A stretch of 64,000 nucleotides of DNA from Astropecten irregularis (lineage: Eukaryota > Echinodermata > Asteroidea > Paxillosida > Astropectinidae): the NCBI GenBank assembly GCA_963971285.1, contig OZ020244.1, positions 10,292,001 through 10,356,000 of the forward strand, read 5' to 3'. Below the pieces are notes generated by a model. The model made no database searches. It had not been told where the DNA came from and saw only the letters and a list, made by a program, of their open reading frames with translations. Below are positions 1-11,734 of this stretch, in pieces. The first letter of the stretch is position 1, and every line of letters starts with the position of its first letter. A program made the translations under genes and the position numbers.

Positions 1-1728
1 GAAAGTGCGGGCGAGAGGGAAGGGTGATACTGCTGCATAGGCGGCCCATACAAACACGCAATTTGAATAGGCCTATGCCTATATTATTATTTTTATTTTT
101 TTATATATTAAAAAGCAACCATTGAATATAACAAAGTCTGGATTTTTGGAAAGTAAATATCAAATAGGCCCACTGTCGGATATTAGTCATGATATCAATT
201 TTTTTATGGTTATATAGAAAAGTATCAAGAATACATGTCATGCGCAAACATTTTGTTTTTGGCTGGTTTAGATTTGTGTTTCTTTTTTTGTCAGTCGTTC
301 CGAACGGCTATTTTTAATAAACAGTTCGCGTCCCGTCCTTTAGATCCTCGAGTTTGTTAAGGTGTGTCATTTCCAGGTTACACTATATCATGACAATAAG
401 CCAACAATTTCAGTATTCTGTCATGTCTGCGTGAACTATAATAAAACAAATTAAATTAAAGCTGATTTTAAATGTACTTTAATTCAATCGATGATTTTGC
501 AAACTATAGCGTTGGCTCCTCCTGGCGGCCCCTTTATCTGAGACTGAAAACCCAAGGGTCCATCCGAAGAAAAACAAGCGGAAATAATTGTTGTATTTCT
601 TACAATTATTATTATAAGTACAGTGGGCGAATTCTTTTGGAAAGTCAAGACGATAATCGAAAGGCTCGTGACAAGAATGGAGAGAAACATCAATACTTCT
701 AAAATACTTCTTCGGATGGCTTCCTGCAACACTTATTTAACAAAATTACTGAGCAAGGATATCGAAATATTGGATTTAAACATGTTTACATTTCAAATGA
801 GTTAATTTTTGATATAAAATCACACAATTTTGCATTTCTAAAATGTTGCCCAAACGACGAAAACATTTTAGGGTTGAGTACTATGTACTCGTACGCATTT
901 TCGTTGGGAAAAAATGAGAAATTCATGAAAAATTTAACTTTGATAAAAATGTTCGAATTGCTTAAAATATTGTTGTCCAGTATTTATTGTATAAAAAAAT
1001 GAAAAGTTATTTTATTTTAGGAGATGTTAAGTATTTAAATCATATTTTATTCGATTTAAAATAATGACTAAACGTTTATTATGCAAATATAAACGAATAG
1101 AGGGCGCTTTTAATTAAACTTGTGTCAGTCTGCAAGAGATTTGGTAGCTTACAAATCTTAACTCCCAGTTATTTCATCCTCGGATATACTTGTAATTGCT
1201 CACAAAAAGGGCATTCGCCATCATTTGATTGTTAAAGTAATCTTACTCCATTGCAGTGAAAATAATGAAGGGTGCATCATGCGAATTATAAACCTACAAC
1301 ATTAGTGGAAGGACACGTCAAGTTTAGGAATTATTGCAAGTTCGGCGCTTTCACAACAAAAATCTTCACAGATCTTAGTGTATGAAGATATGGTGATGGT
1401 AGAAACATACCATTAAAATATTTCTGCATGAAATGCTGTATTCATCCAGAAAAGAGTAAAACCAGTGACCAAAATATTTTTGATCTTTTAAAGGTCAAAA
1501 ATAAAAGAGAAGACGTAGAAATAATGTGGCCGTTAACACTGTTTTCTCAAAAAGTGGGCACCGTATAATGGGACTACCATTTTTCACAGATGACTGTTAA
1601 TTACTGTATCTTCCTCGATATTTTTGCCCATGATGAATCTGTATTTCTCTGACAAAACCCAAAGTATGATTATATTACCTATTTACTTAATGCACTCAGA
1701 ACATGTATATAGTAAAGGCGCGATACGT

Positions 1729-1759
<31 letters not shown>

Positions 1760-2699
1760 GATGCCAAACTTTATTTTCCAGTCCCAACTTGTCAGTTTAA
1801 TACAAATCAAGTCAAGTCAAACCTTGTTTTTTAATATACATTATAAATAGGCGATCATGTGAAGTACATGCAGGAGTTCAATGTTTGCCCTTCAATTTTC
1901 ACGGAGCACTCTTATTTCTTAATCTTCGGCTGTCCTCAAAATGACTACGCATACCAACCCAAACTTTCTTCCAAAATACTGTGGCCGTTTTTCACACTGT
2001 TTTCTCATAAAATGGGCATCGTATGGGACTCAATTATGTTCACACTCAGATGACTGTTACTGTATCGTCCATGTTACTGTATTTACAGTAACTTATAGCC
2101 AGGAAGCCTTGACCCTATTACCTGAGTATACACTGTAGCCCACTAGCCAATGAAAACACAGCATTATAAACGAACGACCGTTAGATTTTATTTGTGCGGG
2201 TAGCAAGTGGAACGTTTGTCGTGTCGGTGCAGTTGGCTCACGAATTCTTCATGATTCGGTGAAAACACGGCGAGTATTTTCGTGTTTTTGTGTATATCCA
2301 CACTTTCTTTTAAGTTTCTTGTATTTATATTCATCATAGATTCATCTGGTCGTCTTTCCTTCATCCATGTGTCTAGTAATGACAGTTATCACACGCAGGC
2401 CAACTCATGGAGGAATAAAAATACTGAAACCTACCCTGTACATGGTACTACCACTTGTACTAGTTTTCCAGTGTACAATTGGCAAAGTTATGGTGACTTA
2501 GTCGCACGTTACGCCTAGATTTCGATGTATACAGTTTTATACACGTTTTCAACTGAAAATAAAATCAAAATTAGTTTATGATTAGAAGGCACATCTTTTT
2601 ATGACAGGTTTTCTTTTAACTTTTGTCTTCCCTGGGTAGCACCTGCCAATGTATCTTTCACTCTTATACTTTTTTTAATGTCCAAAGATTTAAAATAAA
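1..2699. other. Unassigned non-coding DNA
   Basis: No coding region I can support. The small open frames here are short, have no recognisable domain and overlap one another on both strands. A T run followed by about 20 G residues lies near 1730-1758. Two diverged direct copies of a ~95-bp segment, each with GTGGCCGTT, then ACTGTTTTCTCA, then AGATGACTGTTA, lie near 1525-1615 and 1980-2070. The segment ends at the CTAG terminus of a Helitron-like repeat. Confidence 0.6.
1739..1758 (+). repeat. Poly-G tract next to a poly-T tract
   Basis: About 20 consecutive G residues directly follow a run of about 11 T. Such a tract can form G-quadruplexes and is error-prone in sequencing, so its exact length should not be trusted. 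Confidence 0.9.
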
Positions 2700-3590
2700 C
2701 TAGAAATTGTGGTTGTGGGAACAACCACTAGGTGTTCGGGGTCTCATTTCGTAGTTGAACTGTTATGTAAAGATGTTGGAACGTATGTGATCAATTAATG
2801 GCATATTGAAAGACACTTACACTGCGTGACTGAAATACTGATCATGCTGATTGCTTTATTCGTACACTTAACAGGCAGCTGAACGGTATAGAAAATGGCT
2901 TCACCTTTAAAAAAAATTATATTCAATGCATATTATGCATCACAAACAAAAATCTAGTGGCCCTTGTGTCTTTTATTTCTACCTCCATGCTCTGATCCAT
3001 ATACCAAAATTTAATTTTGTTCATCATTATTAGGACTTTCCTCAAACAATTTGATTTATGAGGTCTGAAAGAAATAAATCTCTACAGTTATCATTGTACA
3101 TCAGTCATCAGATGTATCCTGAGTTTCTTCATCATTTGAGTGTGTCTGTTTAAAACTTTAGCTCATAAAATGATATGCTCCCCCTTTGATTTTGTCTCCG
3201 TCATTTTCAAACATTGATAGTATTACCCAGTTTTTCGATATTAATACCACTTGACCAGTTCATCAAACGTGTCAGCACAAGCTTTGACAAGAGCACTACT
3301 CCCCAAAGGATATTTCATGGAGTTGAAAAACACTATCCAATAATGAAAATCAATGTCAATCTTTCAACCCGATTCTCACGGTGGATGGGATAAAGTTAAC
3401 TTTATAACAGCAGTCGCCTGTACATGCAACATCATCTTTCAATTCTCAACGTGTTTTGCATCACAAGAGGGCGCTGTTGTAAGGGCTCTATTCCAACAAC
3501 AGAGAAACGATCATCGAGCTTGAACGTTGGGTGTTTATGCAGTTGATATATCACACATTGTATAATTATCGCCATCACAGAGAACCAAAT
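2700..3590 (-). mobile_element. Helitron-like repeat, copy A, 3' part
   Basis: On the minus strand this segment ends with the family terminus: subterminal CCGAACACCTA, a hairpin with arms GTGGTTGT and ACAACCAC, then CTAG at 2700-2703. It is the reverse complement of about 10860-11734 (copy C) over nearly its whole length, including the internal part that copies B and D lack. The LINE at 3590-8500 separates it from its 5' part at 8501-8787. A hairpin followed by CTRR is the diagnostic Helitron 3' end. No Rep/helicase frame is present, so this is a non-autonomous copy. Confidence 0.72.
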
Positions 3591-3938
3591 TCAATTCAAT
3601 TCAATTCAAATAGACGTTTATTTCATACTCAAAACAATGCCGTTAGAGAGAACATCATCAGTACATATAGGGATATAAGAAACGTGAAGAAATAATTGTG
3701 ATAACAACTATGTACGATAATGGTAATACGAGAGAAAAAAAAAACAATAATAGAGTATGAGGCTGTTTAAGTAAGCCGAGGCTTGTAGGAAACAGCCTGT
3801 GACATAACAACTAACAGGGACAGACAGGACAGAACAGGGACAGGACAAGATACAGACAGGATAAATGACAAAGAACTGATATAAGAATGAAAGTAATGTA
3901 ATAAGACATAATATGCCTGATTAGATAAGGAGAGGAAG

Positions 3939-6903
3939 CTATGTTACATACTGAGAAAGAAGACAACGCTTAAATGAAGACTTAAATCGATCCACGGACG
4001 GCATCGTTCTAATGTCAGTTGAGATGGTGTTCCATAGGCGAGGACCTGAGTACCGAAGTGTATTAATGGAGTACAGGGTGCGGGTGAATGGAAGAAACAG
4101 ATTGTTACGTGATCTTGTAGAGTATCCGTGTATTTCATGAACTGGTGCGAAGAAAGAAGAAAATGTTCGAGGAAGGAGGTTGTTTGTGTATTTGAAGATC
4201 GCGGTATGGAGTTTATTTATGTCACGAAGAGTAAGTGTATGTAAGCGTGCGAAGAGAGGCGCAGAGTGCTCTCGAAGATGTGAGAAAGTGCAGATGCGAA
4301 CAGCCCGTTTTTGGATAATGAACAATGCATTCAGTTTGCTATTAGTATTACGGGCCCAGACGATATTACAGTAATTTAAGTAAGGGAGAATAATGGAGTT
4401 GTAAAGTAGCTTCATAGCGAAAATTGGAAGAAAGAAACGAAGCTTTGAAAGGACGCCAGTGTTGCGGGAGATGGTCTTGGTAATGGAAGAAATGTGTTCG
4501 GTCCAAGAGAGTTGTTCGTCGATGGTTACTCCAAGAAATTTTGCAGATGACACCCTATCTATAGGAGTATTGTCGATTAGAATTGGAGGTAAATGAATGT
4601 CTTGAGGACGAGGCGACTTGGTAAAAAGGATGAAATTTGTTTTGGAGTGATTTAAAGAAAGTTTGTTGGCTTTAAACCAGGAAGAGACTGAGATGAGTTC
4701 TGAATTTAGAGAGCTGATCAGAGAGGTGATGTCAAAGCTAGAGTGAAAGATTGTTGTATCATCTGCAAAAAGAGTAAAATTTAGAAGTGAAGACGAGTTG
4801 TGAAGATCATTGATATAGAGTAAGAAGAGGAGTGGACCAAGATTTGATCCTTGAGGGACAACATGTTTAATGTTAAGACGACTGGAGTCGCAGTTCATGA
4901 CGGAGGTGTATTGGTATCTGTCAGAAAGATAGTTTTTGAGCCAGAGAAGTGGAACACCCCTGATACCAGAGTGGTGGAGTTTAGCGAGAAGAATTGAATG
5001 ATCAAGAGTGTCAAAAGCCTTAGAAAGATCAATGAATACGCCGATGGCACACAATTTTTTACTATAGGGCACAGGTAATGTTATCAACAAGCTCGATGAG
5101 TGCCATGTCGGTAGAATGGTTTGATCTAAAGCCATATTGTTGGTCGAAGAGAATGTGGTTGTGAGAAATGAACTGAGAAAGACGATTGTAGGTTAGTCTT
5201 TCTAAGATTTTAGAAAAACATGGGAGAATGGAAATTGGCCGGTAGTTGGTGACGTTGTGTTTGTCGCCTTTTTTGAAAATAGGAATAATCTTAGCGACCT
5301 TAAGATTAAGAGGAACTGATGCGTTTAGAAAAGACAAGTTGAAGACATAGCTGAGTGGTTCGGCGATGAGAGGGAGAACAAATTTAACGACAGTAGAGCT
5401 GATACCATCGAAGCCACTGCTGCTTCCGTCCGTCAGTTCACTGCCAACCTTGATGATTTCTTGGTAGCTGGTGGGGGTTAGAAAGAATGAAGTAGGATTT
5501 GGAGAGCGCAAAGAGTCAGTGAAATGTGCATTGGTCGCAGAAATTTTGTTAGCAAGAGAATGACCGATATTAGTAAAGTAGCTGTTAAACGAATTGGCAA
5601 TATCTAGGGGACTTGAATGAAGAATATCACCATCCATGAGATGGTCAGGAAGAATATTATTTTTCTTTTTCCTACCAAGAATGCCATTAATTTCACGCCA
5701 TAAGCCTTTCATGTTATATTTGGTGCTGTCGAGCTTAGCGGCGAAGTACTTTCTTTTGGCGGAGCGGATGATAGTGGTAAGCTTGTTGCGGTAGGATTTA
5801 TAATACCGCTCGTTGGCAACTGTTGGATTGCGGAGAAATCGTCTGTGTAATCTATTTTTGAAATGACAAGAATTAATTATAGACTGAGTAATCCATGGCT
5901 GCTTATTCCCCCTGGATTTACCTGCTGTTTTAGGAGTAAGAGGAAAGTGAAGATTGTAGGACGAAAGGAAAATGGAAAGGAAGGAATCATATGCGGAATC
6001 TGGATCCTGACAGTGGTATACATCACGCCAGTCTACGCTATCAAGGTCTTGTTGGAAGAAGTTGAGGGAGGCGGTGTTAATATCCCTTGACAAAAAGCTT
6101 TTGGAGGGAGATTCAGAGCTTTGAAGACATGAAGTGGTAAACTGAAAGAGAGGATAATGATCAGAAATGTCGGAGTATAGTATCCCAGCTGTGGTGTCCA
6201 GATGAGAGTTGGTAAGTATATTGTCTATTAGTGTGGACGTGTTAGGAGTGATACGAGTAGGTTTAGTAATCAGGGGATGAAAGCCAGCAGCGAAAACAGT
6301 ATTGACGAAGTCGTCCGTGGGTTGATGATCTGCACAGTTGAGTAAATTGACGTTGAAATCACCCATTACGTAACATAGCTTACCCTCCTTTGTGATTTTG
6401 TCTAAACAATGGTCAAAGGCATTGCTAAAGGTATCAATAGAGGCTCCAGGAGCCCTGTAGACGTTTCCCACAATGAGATTGCTGGCTTTTTCTCGCTGGA
6501 TTTCTATGAAGATTGATTCACATTCATCCTGAGATGGCATGAGATTTTCACGGATATGAAAACGCAGCGAATTGCTTACAAACATGGCCGCCCCTCCACC
6601 GGCCCTTTGAGAACGAGAACAGTGAACTATACTGTAATTGTCCATGTGAATGTGAGGTGGAGGGGTGTCTCTAAACCAGGTTTCAGTGAACCCGTAGATG
6701 GTAAATGTATGGTTAAGACTGGCCAAGTAATCTTGGATATCATAGAAATGTCTACAGAGACTCCTGGAGTTCATGGAAAAGACACCTGCAGTGGTGGCGT
6801 TTAAGTCATTAAATTCGTTTGGCTCGAAATAATTACATTGGTTATCAGTGAAGGCATTGTCTTCGTCGGCAAAAACATCTTCAGCTACATCAGTAAAAGT
6901 CAT
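3939..6903 (-). pseudogene. LINE ORF2: endonuclease-reverse transcriptase, one frameshift
   Basis: Starting at 6903, the N-terminal part (613 codons) has an exonuclease-endonuclease-phosphatase fold: a start-proximal FSMNSRSL block, then TETWF (catalytic E) and a GDFNVN block, with an SDHYPLF block near residue 250. Reverse transcriptase begins around residue 490 (KIIPIFKKGD, NYRPISILP, QYGFRSNHST). The frame ends near 5062 and the rest of RT continues in another frame from about 5100: IDLSKAFDTLDH, VPQGSNLGPLLF and the catalytic FADDT, followed by a C-terminal region ending in a GPRLWN block typical of the CR1/L2 group. One net frameshift around 5055-5100 separates the two parts; otherwise both are open and similar in quality, suggesting a fairly recent insertion. 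Confidence 0.88.
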
Positions 6904-7564
6904 TTAACATATATTAACAAAATAACAGAACGACGGGACAGAATGAGTAATTAATTAACCAAAATGAAAAGAGAGCAAAGTAACTAAACAATATCAGCAG
7001 AGGTTGACTGAGTTAAAGCAGATGAATAATGGATAACTCAATGGAGCCTGAGTGGCCAAACATAATGTCAGAGCTATAAGACTTAAGCTGGGCATGAAGT
7101 GGAGCAATGTATAACAGCAAAGAAATAAATTATGATATAAGTGAAGTATATGCATAGGGAGAAAGCTGAAAATATGACATCATAATTAAAATAGGTATCT
7201 GAGTTAATTATTGAGTGAGACATATGTTGAAAAATGGGGATATGGTAGAGCAGAACAAAAGTGTTATACAGTAGAGATAATGGAAAATTATGACAAAAGC
7301 AAAGCGATATGAGAGCCAATGTAAACAACATAAACCAAATAAACACTGTTTTTATGAAGACAGGTGCGTGTGGAGAAATAAAAACACTGACCAACAGAAT
7401 ATAAATATAATTTCAAAAGCAAAAGAAATTAACATAACCATAAATCAGAGTAATAAATTAGGTAGTAATCGATGCAAAATTAATAAGAGCTTGGTGGAGT
7501 TTGTATGAACGAAAACGATGATTGACAGTTGAAAGCAGATGATAGATGACCTGGCATGCAGAAG
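6904..7564 (-). other. Long spacer between LINE ORF1 and ORF2
   Basis: About 660 bp with no supported coding frame between the two LINE ORFs. One 103-codon frame (7083-7394, minus) is hydrophobic and Phe/Ile/Tyr-rich with no recognisable motif; it looks like chance translation of AT-rich DNA. The spacer may be a real feature of this LINE family or a later insertion. Confidence 0.5.
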
Positions 7565-8329
7565 TCAGGACTTGTAGAAGTCGGCCAGGGACCCACTGGT
7601 GCCTTGCCACTTACCCGCCACGAACCTGTAGCGCTTGCCCTCCTGGTAGGCTTTGTGGACTTGGGTGGCCCATCGTCGCTTCTCCTGTAAGTCTTGCTGA
7701 GTCAGGTCTTCTACGAAGAAATATGGGCAGTCACCGAGGACTTGACGCTGGCACCGGGTTATCTTAACTTTGTCCTGGTAGGAGTTGAGTTTGACGAGTA
7801 GATGTTGGGGACGGCCTACGGTCTTGGGACCATCTCGATGCGCTCGCTCTAATTTAACATTGAACATGTTAAATTTGTCTTCTAGGATTTTGGTGACGAG
7901 GGCCAGGCAATCTTCGTTGTTTTCCTGGGGATGGCCGATTATTCGGATGTTATTGCGTCGACTGAACCTTTCAAGTTTATTTATCTTCTCAGAGTGTTCG
8001 GTCAGTTGTTTTTGCGTGATCTCCATTATTGGAACTAGCTTTTCCAACTCCTTCACTCGTTTCTCCAGAACACTGATGCGGTTAGCCTGGAACTCCAGAG
8101 AGACATTGAAGCTTTCCTCGAGCTTCACGATCCGTCTGTTGTGTTCGTCTTGTCCAAGGCGAATCTCAGTCAGGGCTTTTTTGACGAACTGCTGGAAGTC
8201 ATCAGTGGACTGTGGGGTTGCAGTGCGTGGTTCTGGGGAACGCGTTGGGCTATCTAGGGCTTTCTGAGGTGACAGCGTAGGTGGAGTGGACTCTGGTGAT
8301 TTCACCGATTTTTTACGTCCGCCAGGCAT
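7565..8329 (-). CDS. LINE ORF1: coiled-coil RNA-binding protein (L1 ORF1p type)
   Basis: A 254-residue protein starting at 8329. Residues 1-50 are Ser/Pro/Lys-rich. Residues ~55-125 are a predicted coiled coil (heptad-like SVLEKRVKELEKL). Residues ~125-235 match the Transposase_22 layout of RRM plus C-terminal domain: RFSRRNNIRIIG, then KLERAHRDG, then a basic KRRWATQVHKAYQEGKRYRF stretch. Such proteins trimerise and bind element RNA as a nucleic-acid chaperone. The frame is intact and the start codon sits after a ~170-bp presumed 5' UTR. A spacer of about 660 bp to ORF2 is longer than usual for such elements. Confidence 0.8.
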   Translation of the reverse strand: MPGGRKKSVKSPESTPPTLSPQKALDSPTRSPEPRTATPQSTDDFQQFVKKALTEIRLGQDEHNRRIVKLEESFNVSLEFQANRISVLEKRVKELEKLVPIMEITQKQLTEHSEKINKLERFSRRNNIRIIGHPQENNEDCLALVTKILEDKFNMFNVKLERAHRDGPKTVGRPQHLLVKLNSYQDKVKITRCQRQVLGDCPYFFVEDLTQQDLQEKRRWATQVHKAYQEGKRYRFVAGKWQGTSGSLADFYKS

Positions 8330-8500
8330 TTTGATGGTTGGATTTCCGCCTCAGATTCTTCTAAGATGAGTGATCTTTAACTTGGTTGAGATTTTGGTGG
8401 AATTACGAGGTCAGGAGTTTGAATTTGCAGTGAAATTCGGCGAGTTTTCCTCAGAGCTCACATGAGACACGTCCGGTGATCACTCAACCATGCTATATGA

Positions 8501-8787
8501 TGTACACAAGATTGAATATGTTAATTGTTGACATTCACGTGTTGAGTAACATATGTCAATATCAAAATCATAGGTCATGTGGTTCTCAAGTTATAAAGCA
8601 CCAAAGTTTTTCCTAAAAACGCGTGTAATTTGATACCCGACGACGTCATCATGACGTCAATCTTCTAGGTACAACTAGGCATCATGTCCGAACTTCCCAC
8701 CAAGTTTCATGTCGATATCTTGTACCTGTCACCAAGAAGTCCTGCTGACAAGTTTGGGATGAAAAAAACTAAAAAATAAAATTCGTA
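8501..8787 (-). mobile_element. Helitron-like repeat, copy A, 5' part
   Basis: Reverse complement of the first ~290 bp of copies B, C and D, including the AACTTGTCAGCAGGACTTC block, the duplicated GACGTCATGATGACGTCA dyad and the AAAACTTTGGTGC block. It starts right after a CTAG terminus at 8788-8791 and is cut by the LINE near 8500. Its 3' part lies beyond the LINE at 2700-3590. Compared with copy C, about 600 bp between the two parts is absent. Confidence 0.7.
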
Positions 8788-8836
8788 CTAGACATTGTGG
8801 TTGTGGGAACAACCACTAGGTGTTCGGGGTCTCATT
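8788..8836 (-). mobile_element. Isolated Helitron-like 3' terminus
   Basis: A 49-bp fragment carrying only the subterminal CCGAACACC block, the GTGGTTGT/ACAACCAC hairpin and CTAG on the minus strand. It stands immediately upstream (minus strand) of copy A and abuts the 5' end of copy B in the opposite orientation. The junction therefore joins a 3' end of one array to the 5' end of another. Confidence 0.65.
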
Positions 8837-8837
8837 A

Positions 8838-9919
8838 GTGTTCGGGTTTAAGCCGAACACCTATTGTTATTGTTCGAGTTTTTTTTAGGTGTTCGGGTTC
8901 AAGCCGAACACCTATTGTTATTGTTCGAGTTTTTTTTTTTTTTTTTTTTTTTTTCTCCTTCCGCTCAAACTTGTCAGCAGGACTTCTTGGTGACAGGTAC
9001 AAGATATTGACATGAAACTTGGTGGGAACTTCGGTAGTGATGCCAAGTTGTGCCTAGAAGATTGACGTCATGATGACGTCATCAGGTATCAAATTACGCG
9101 CGTTTTTAGGAAAAACTTTGGTGCTTTATAACTTGAGAACCACATGACCTACGATTTTGATATTGACATATGTTACTCAACACATGAATCTCAACAATTA
9201 ATATATTCAATGTTGTGTACAAATGACCTTCACTTCCGGTGTTACCGGAAGTTGACGTTTGACTCAAAATAACTCGAAAACGGAAGGATTTGGGCACATA
9301 AAACCTCGCGGGGTAAAAGATAGAGTAGGTCTTAAGCTTTCAGAAAATATAAACGATGACGTCATACGGGCTGAATAGCGCCCTCTATGGTGGATTAAAG
9401 ATATACAGTGATTACGTAATCCAAAAGTAAACAACGGATTTCCGCCAAATTTAGTGAGTGTGAAGCATTGATGCACCTCGACATACGTGTGAAGTTTGAA
9501 ATCTGTGACGTCATTCAACCGGAAGTTATGCGTTTTTAAAGGAAACATGATGTAATTATTCAAATACTGTTTATTCGGTAATTACATGACGTACATCGGT
9601 GCAAATTGCAAATTGTTTACATCTTACGCATTCGATGATTTCTGCAAATTTTCAGTTGTTTGTGATAAACTAAACGGAAGTTATCGCCCTGACAATTTTA
9701 CATTGTTTAAAGGTGACACGATTTTCTATACGCTATCAGTCAGTGTACTTGTACGAATACACTGTGCAATCAGCATGATCAGTATTTGCTCAGTCACACA
9801 ATTTAAGTGTATTTCAATATGCCATACATGCGTTCCATCAAACATTCTCATAACAACAGTTCCAGTACGAAATGAGACCCCGAACACCTAGTGGTTGTTC
9901 CCACAACCACAATGTCTAG
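8838..9919 (+). mobile_element. Helitron-like repeat, copy B
   Basis: Complete-looking non-autonomous unit. The 5' end carries a hairpin (arms AGGTGTTCGG and CCGAACACCT) followed by ATTGTTATTGTTCGAG and a T run; this 5' block is present twice in tandem (8838-8885 and 8887-8945). The body contains a TGACGTCATGATGACGTCA dyad and an ACTTCCGG-TGTTA-CCGGAAGT palindrome. The 3' end is CCGAACACCTA, hairpin GTGGTTGT-TCCC-ACAACCAC, spacer, CTAG at 9916-9919, followed by T. Hairpins at both ends with shared CCGAACACCT subterminal blocks suggest a Helentron/Helitron2-type (HINE) family. Confidence 0.75.
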
Positions 9920-11734
9920 TTTTTTTTAGGTGTTCGGGTTCAAGCCGAACACCTATTGTAATTGTTCGAGTTTTTTTTTTTTTTTCCATTTTTTTTCTTC
10001 CCAAACTTGTCAGCAGGACTTCTATATGACGGTTACAAGATATTGACTTGAAACTTGGTGGGAACTTCAGACATGATGCCAAGTTGTATTTAGAAGATTG
10101 ACGTCATGATGACGTCATCGGGTATCAAATTACACGCGTTTTTAGGAAAAACTTTGGTGCTCCATAACGTCAGAACCACATGACCTACGATTTTGATATT
10201 GACATATGTTACTCAACACGTAAATCTTAACAATTTATATATTCAGTGTTGTGTACAAATTACCTTCACTTCCGGTGTTACCGGAAGTTGAAGTTTGACT
10301 CAAAATAACTCGAAAACGGACGGATTTAGGCACAAAAAACCTCAATGGGTAAAAGATAGAGAAGGTCTTGGGCTTTCAGGAAATATAAACAATGACGTCA
10401 TGCGGGCTATATAGCGCCCTCTACGGTTGATAAGAGACATACAGTGATTACGTAATCCGAAAGTAAACAATGAATTTCCGCCAAATTTGGTAGGTGTAAA
10501 GCTCTTATGCACTGTGACATGTATGTGAAATTTGAAAGTGGTGACGTCATTCATCCGGAAGTTATGCTTTTTTAAAGGAGAACTTACATCATTATTCAAA
10601 TACTGTTTACTCAGTAATCACGTGACGTGCATCGATGAAAATTGCAAACTGTTTACAATGTACGCATAGAATCACGTCTGCAAACTTTGAGTTGTCTGTG
10701 ATGAACTAACCGGAAGTTATCGTCATGACAATAAAGCATATTTTAAAGGTGATGTACGCCATTGTGATTGAATTTTTTTTTCAAATATTGGAATAAATTG
10801 ATACAATGTATGTAATCCTGGACAATATACGTACCATTTCATGAATTAAACTTTTTAAAACTTAAATTTGGTTGTCTGTGATGGCATGGATGGCGATATA
10901 CAATGTGTGATATATCAACTTCAAAAGATCGATGATCGTTTCTCTGTTGTTTGAATAGAGTCCTTACAACAGCGCCCTCTTGTGATGCAGAACACGTTGC
11001 GAATTGAATGATGCTGTTGCATGTACAGGCGACTGCTGTTATAAAGTTAACTTTATCACATCCACCGTGAGAATCGGACTGAAAGTTTGACATTGATCTT
11101 CATTATTGGATAGTGTTGTTCAACTTCATGAAATATCCTTTGTATTGGGGAGTAGTGCTCTTGTCAAAGCTTGTGCTGACACGTTTGATAACTGGTCAAG
11201 TAGTGTTAATATCGAAAAACTGGGTAAAACTATCAATGTTTGAAAATAACGGAGACAAAATCAAAGGGGAGCATATCATTTTATGAGCTAAAGTTTTAAA
11301 CAGACATTTGACTCAAATGATGAAGAAACTCAGGATATATGACTGATGTACAATGATAACTGTAGAGATTTATTTCTTTCAGACCTCATCAATCAAATTG
11401 TTTGAGAAAAGTCCTAATAATGATGTACAAAATTAAACTTTGGTTTATGGATCAGAGCATGGAGGTAGAAATAAAAGACACAAGGGCCACTAGATTTTTG
11501 TTTGTGATGCATATATGCATTGCATATAATTGTTTTTAAAGGTGAAGCCATTTTCTGTACCGTTCAGTGTACAAATATAGCAATCAGCATGATCATTATT
11601 TCAGTCACGCAGTGTAAGTGTATAACAATATGCCATTAATTGATCACATACGTTCAAACATGTTCACATAACAGTTCAACTACGAACTGAGACCCCGAAC
11701 ACCTAGTGGTTGTTCCCACAACCACAATGTCTAG
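9920..11734 (+). mobile_element. Helitron-like repeat, copy C (long form)
   Basis: Directly follows copy B head to tail. It has the same 5' hairpin block and T run, the same body and the same 3' hairpin plus CTAG (11731-11734). It differs from B and D by about 790 extra bp (roughly 10750-11540), bordered on both sides by a TTTTAAAGGTGA-like sequence. This extra part is shared with copy A. No helicase, Rep or other protein domain is recognisable. Confidence 0.75.

Larger units (their letters stand above)
3590..8500 (-). mobile_element. L2/CR1-group LINE, nearly full length
   Basis: A two-ORF non-LTR retrotransposon on the minus strand. ORF1 (7565-8329) is an L1-ORF1p-like RNA-binding protein. 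ORF2 (3939-6903) carries an apurinic-type endonuclease followed by reverse transcriptase. The 3' end at about 3590-3610 is a short pentanucleotide repeat (ATTGA units on the minus strand) rather than a long poly(A), as in L2/CR1-type elements. Both edges were placed where similarity to the surrounding Helitron copy stops. No clear target-site duplication is seen, and about 600 bp of the host repeat is missing at the junction. Clade assignment (L2, Crack, Daphne or CR1) is from motif style only. Confidence 0.85.

Noticed and set aside
7785-8267. 160-codon plus-strand frame
   Set aside because: Antisense shadow of the LINE ORF1.
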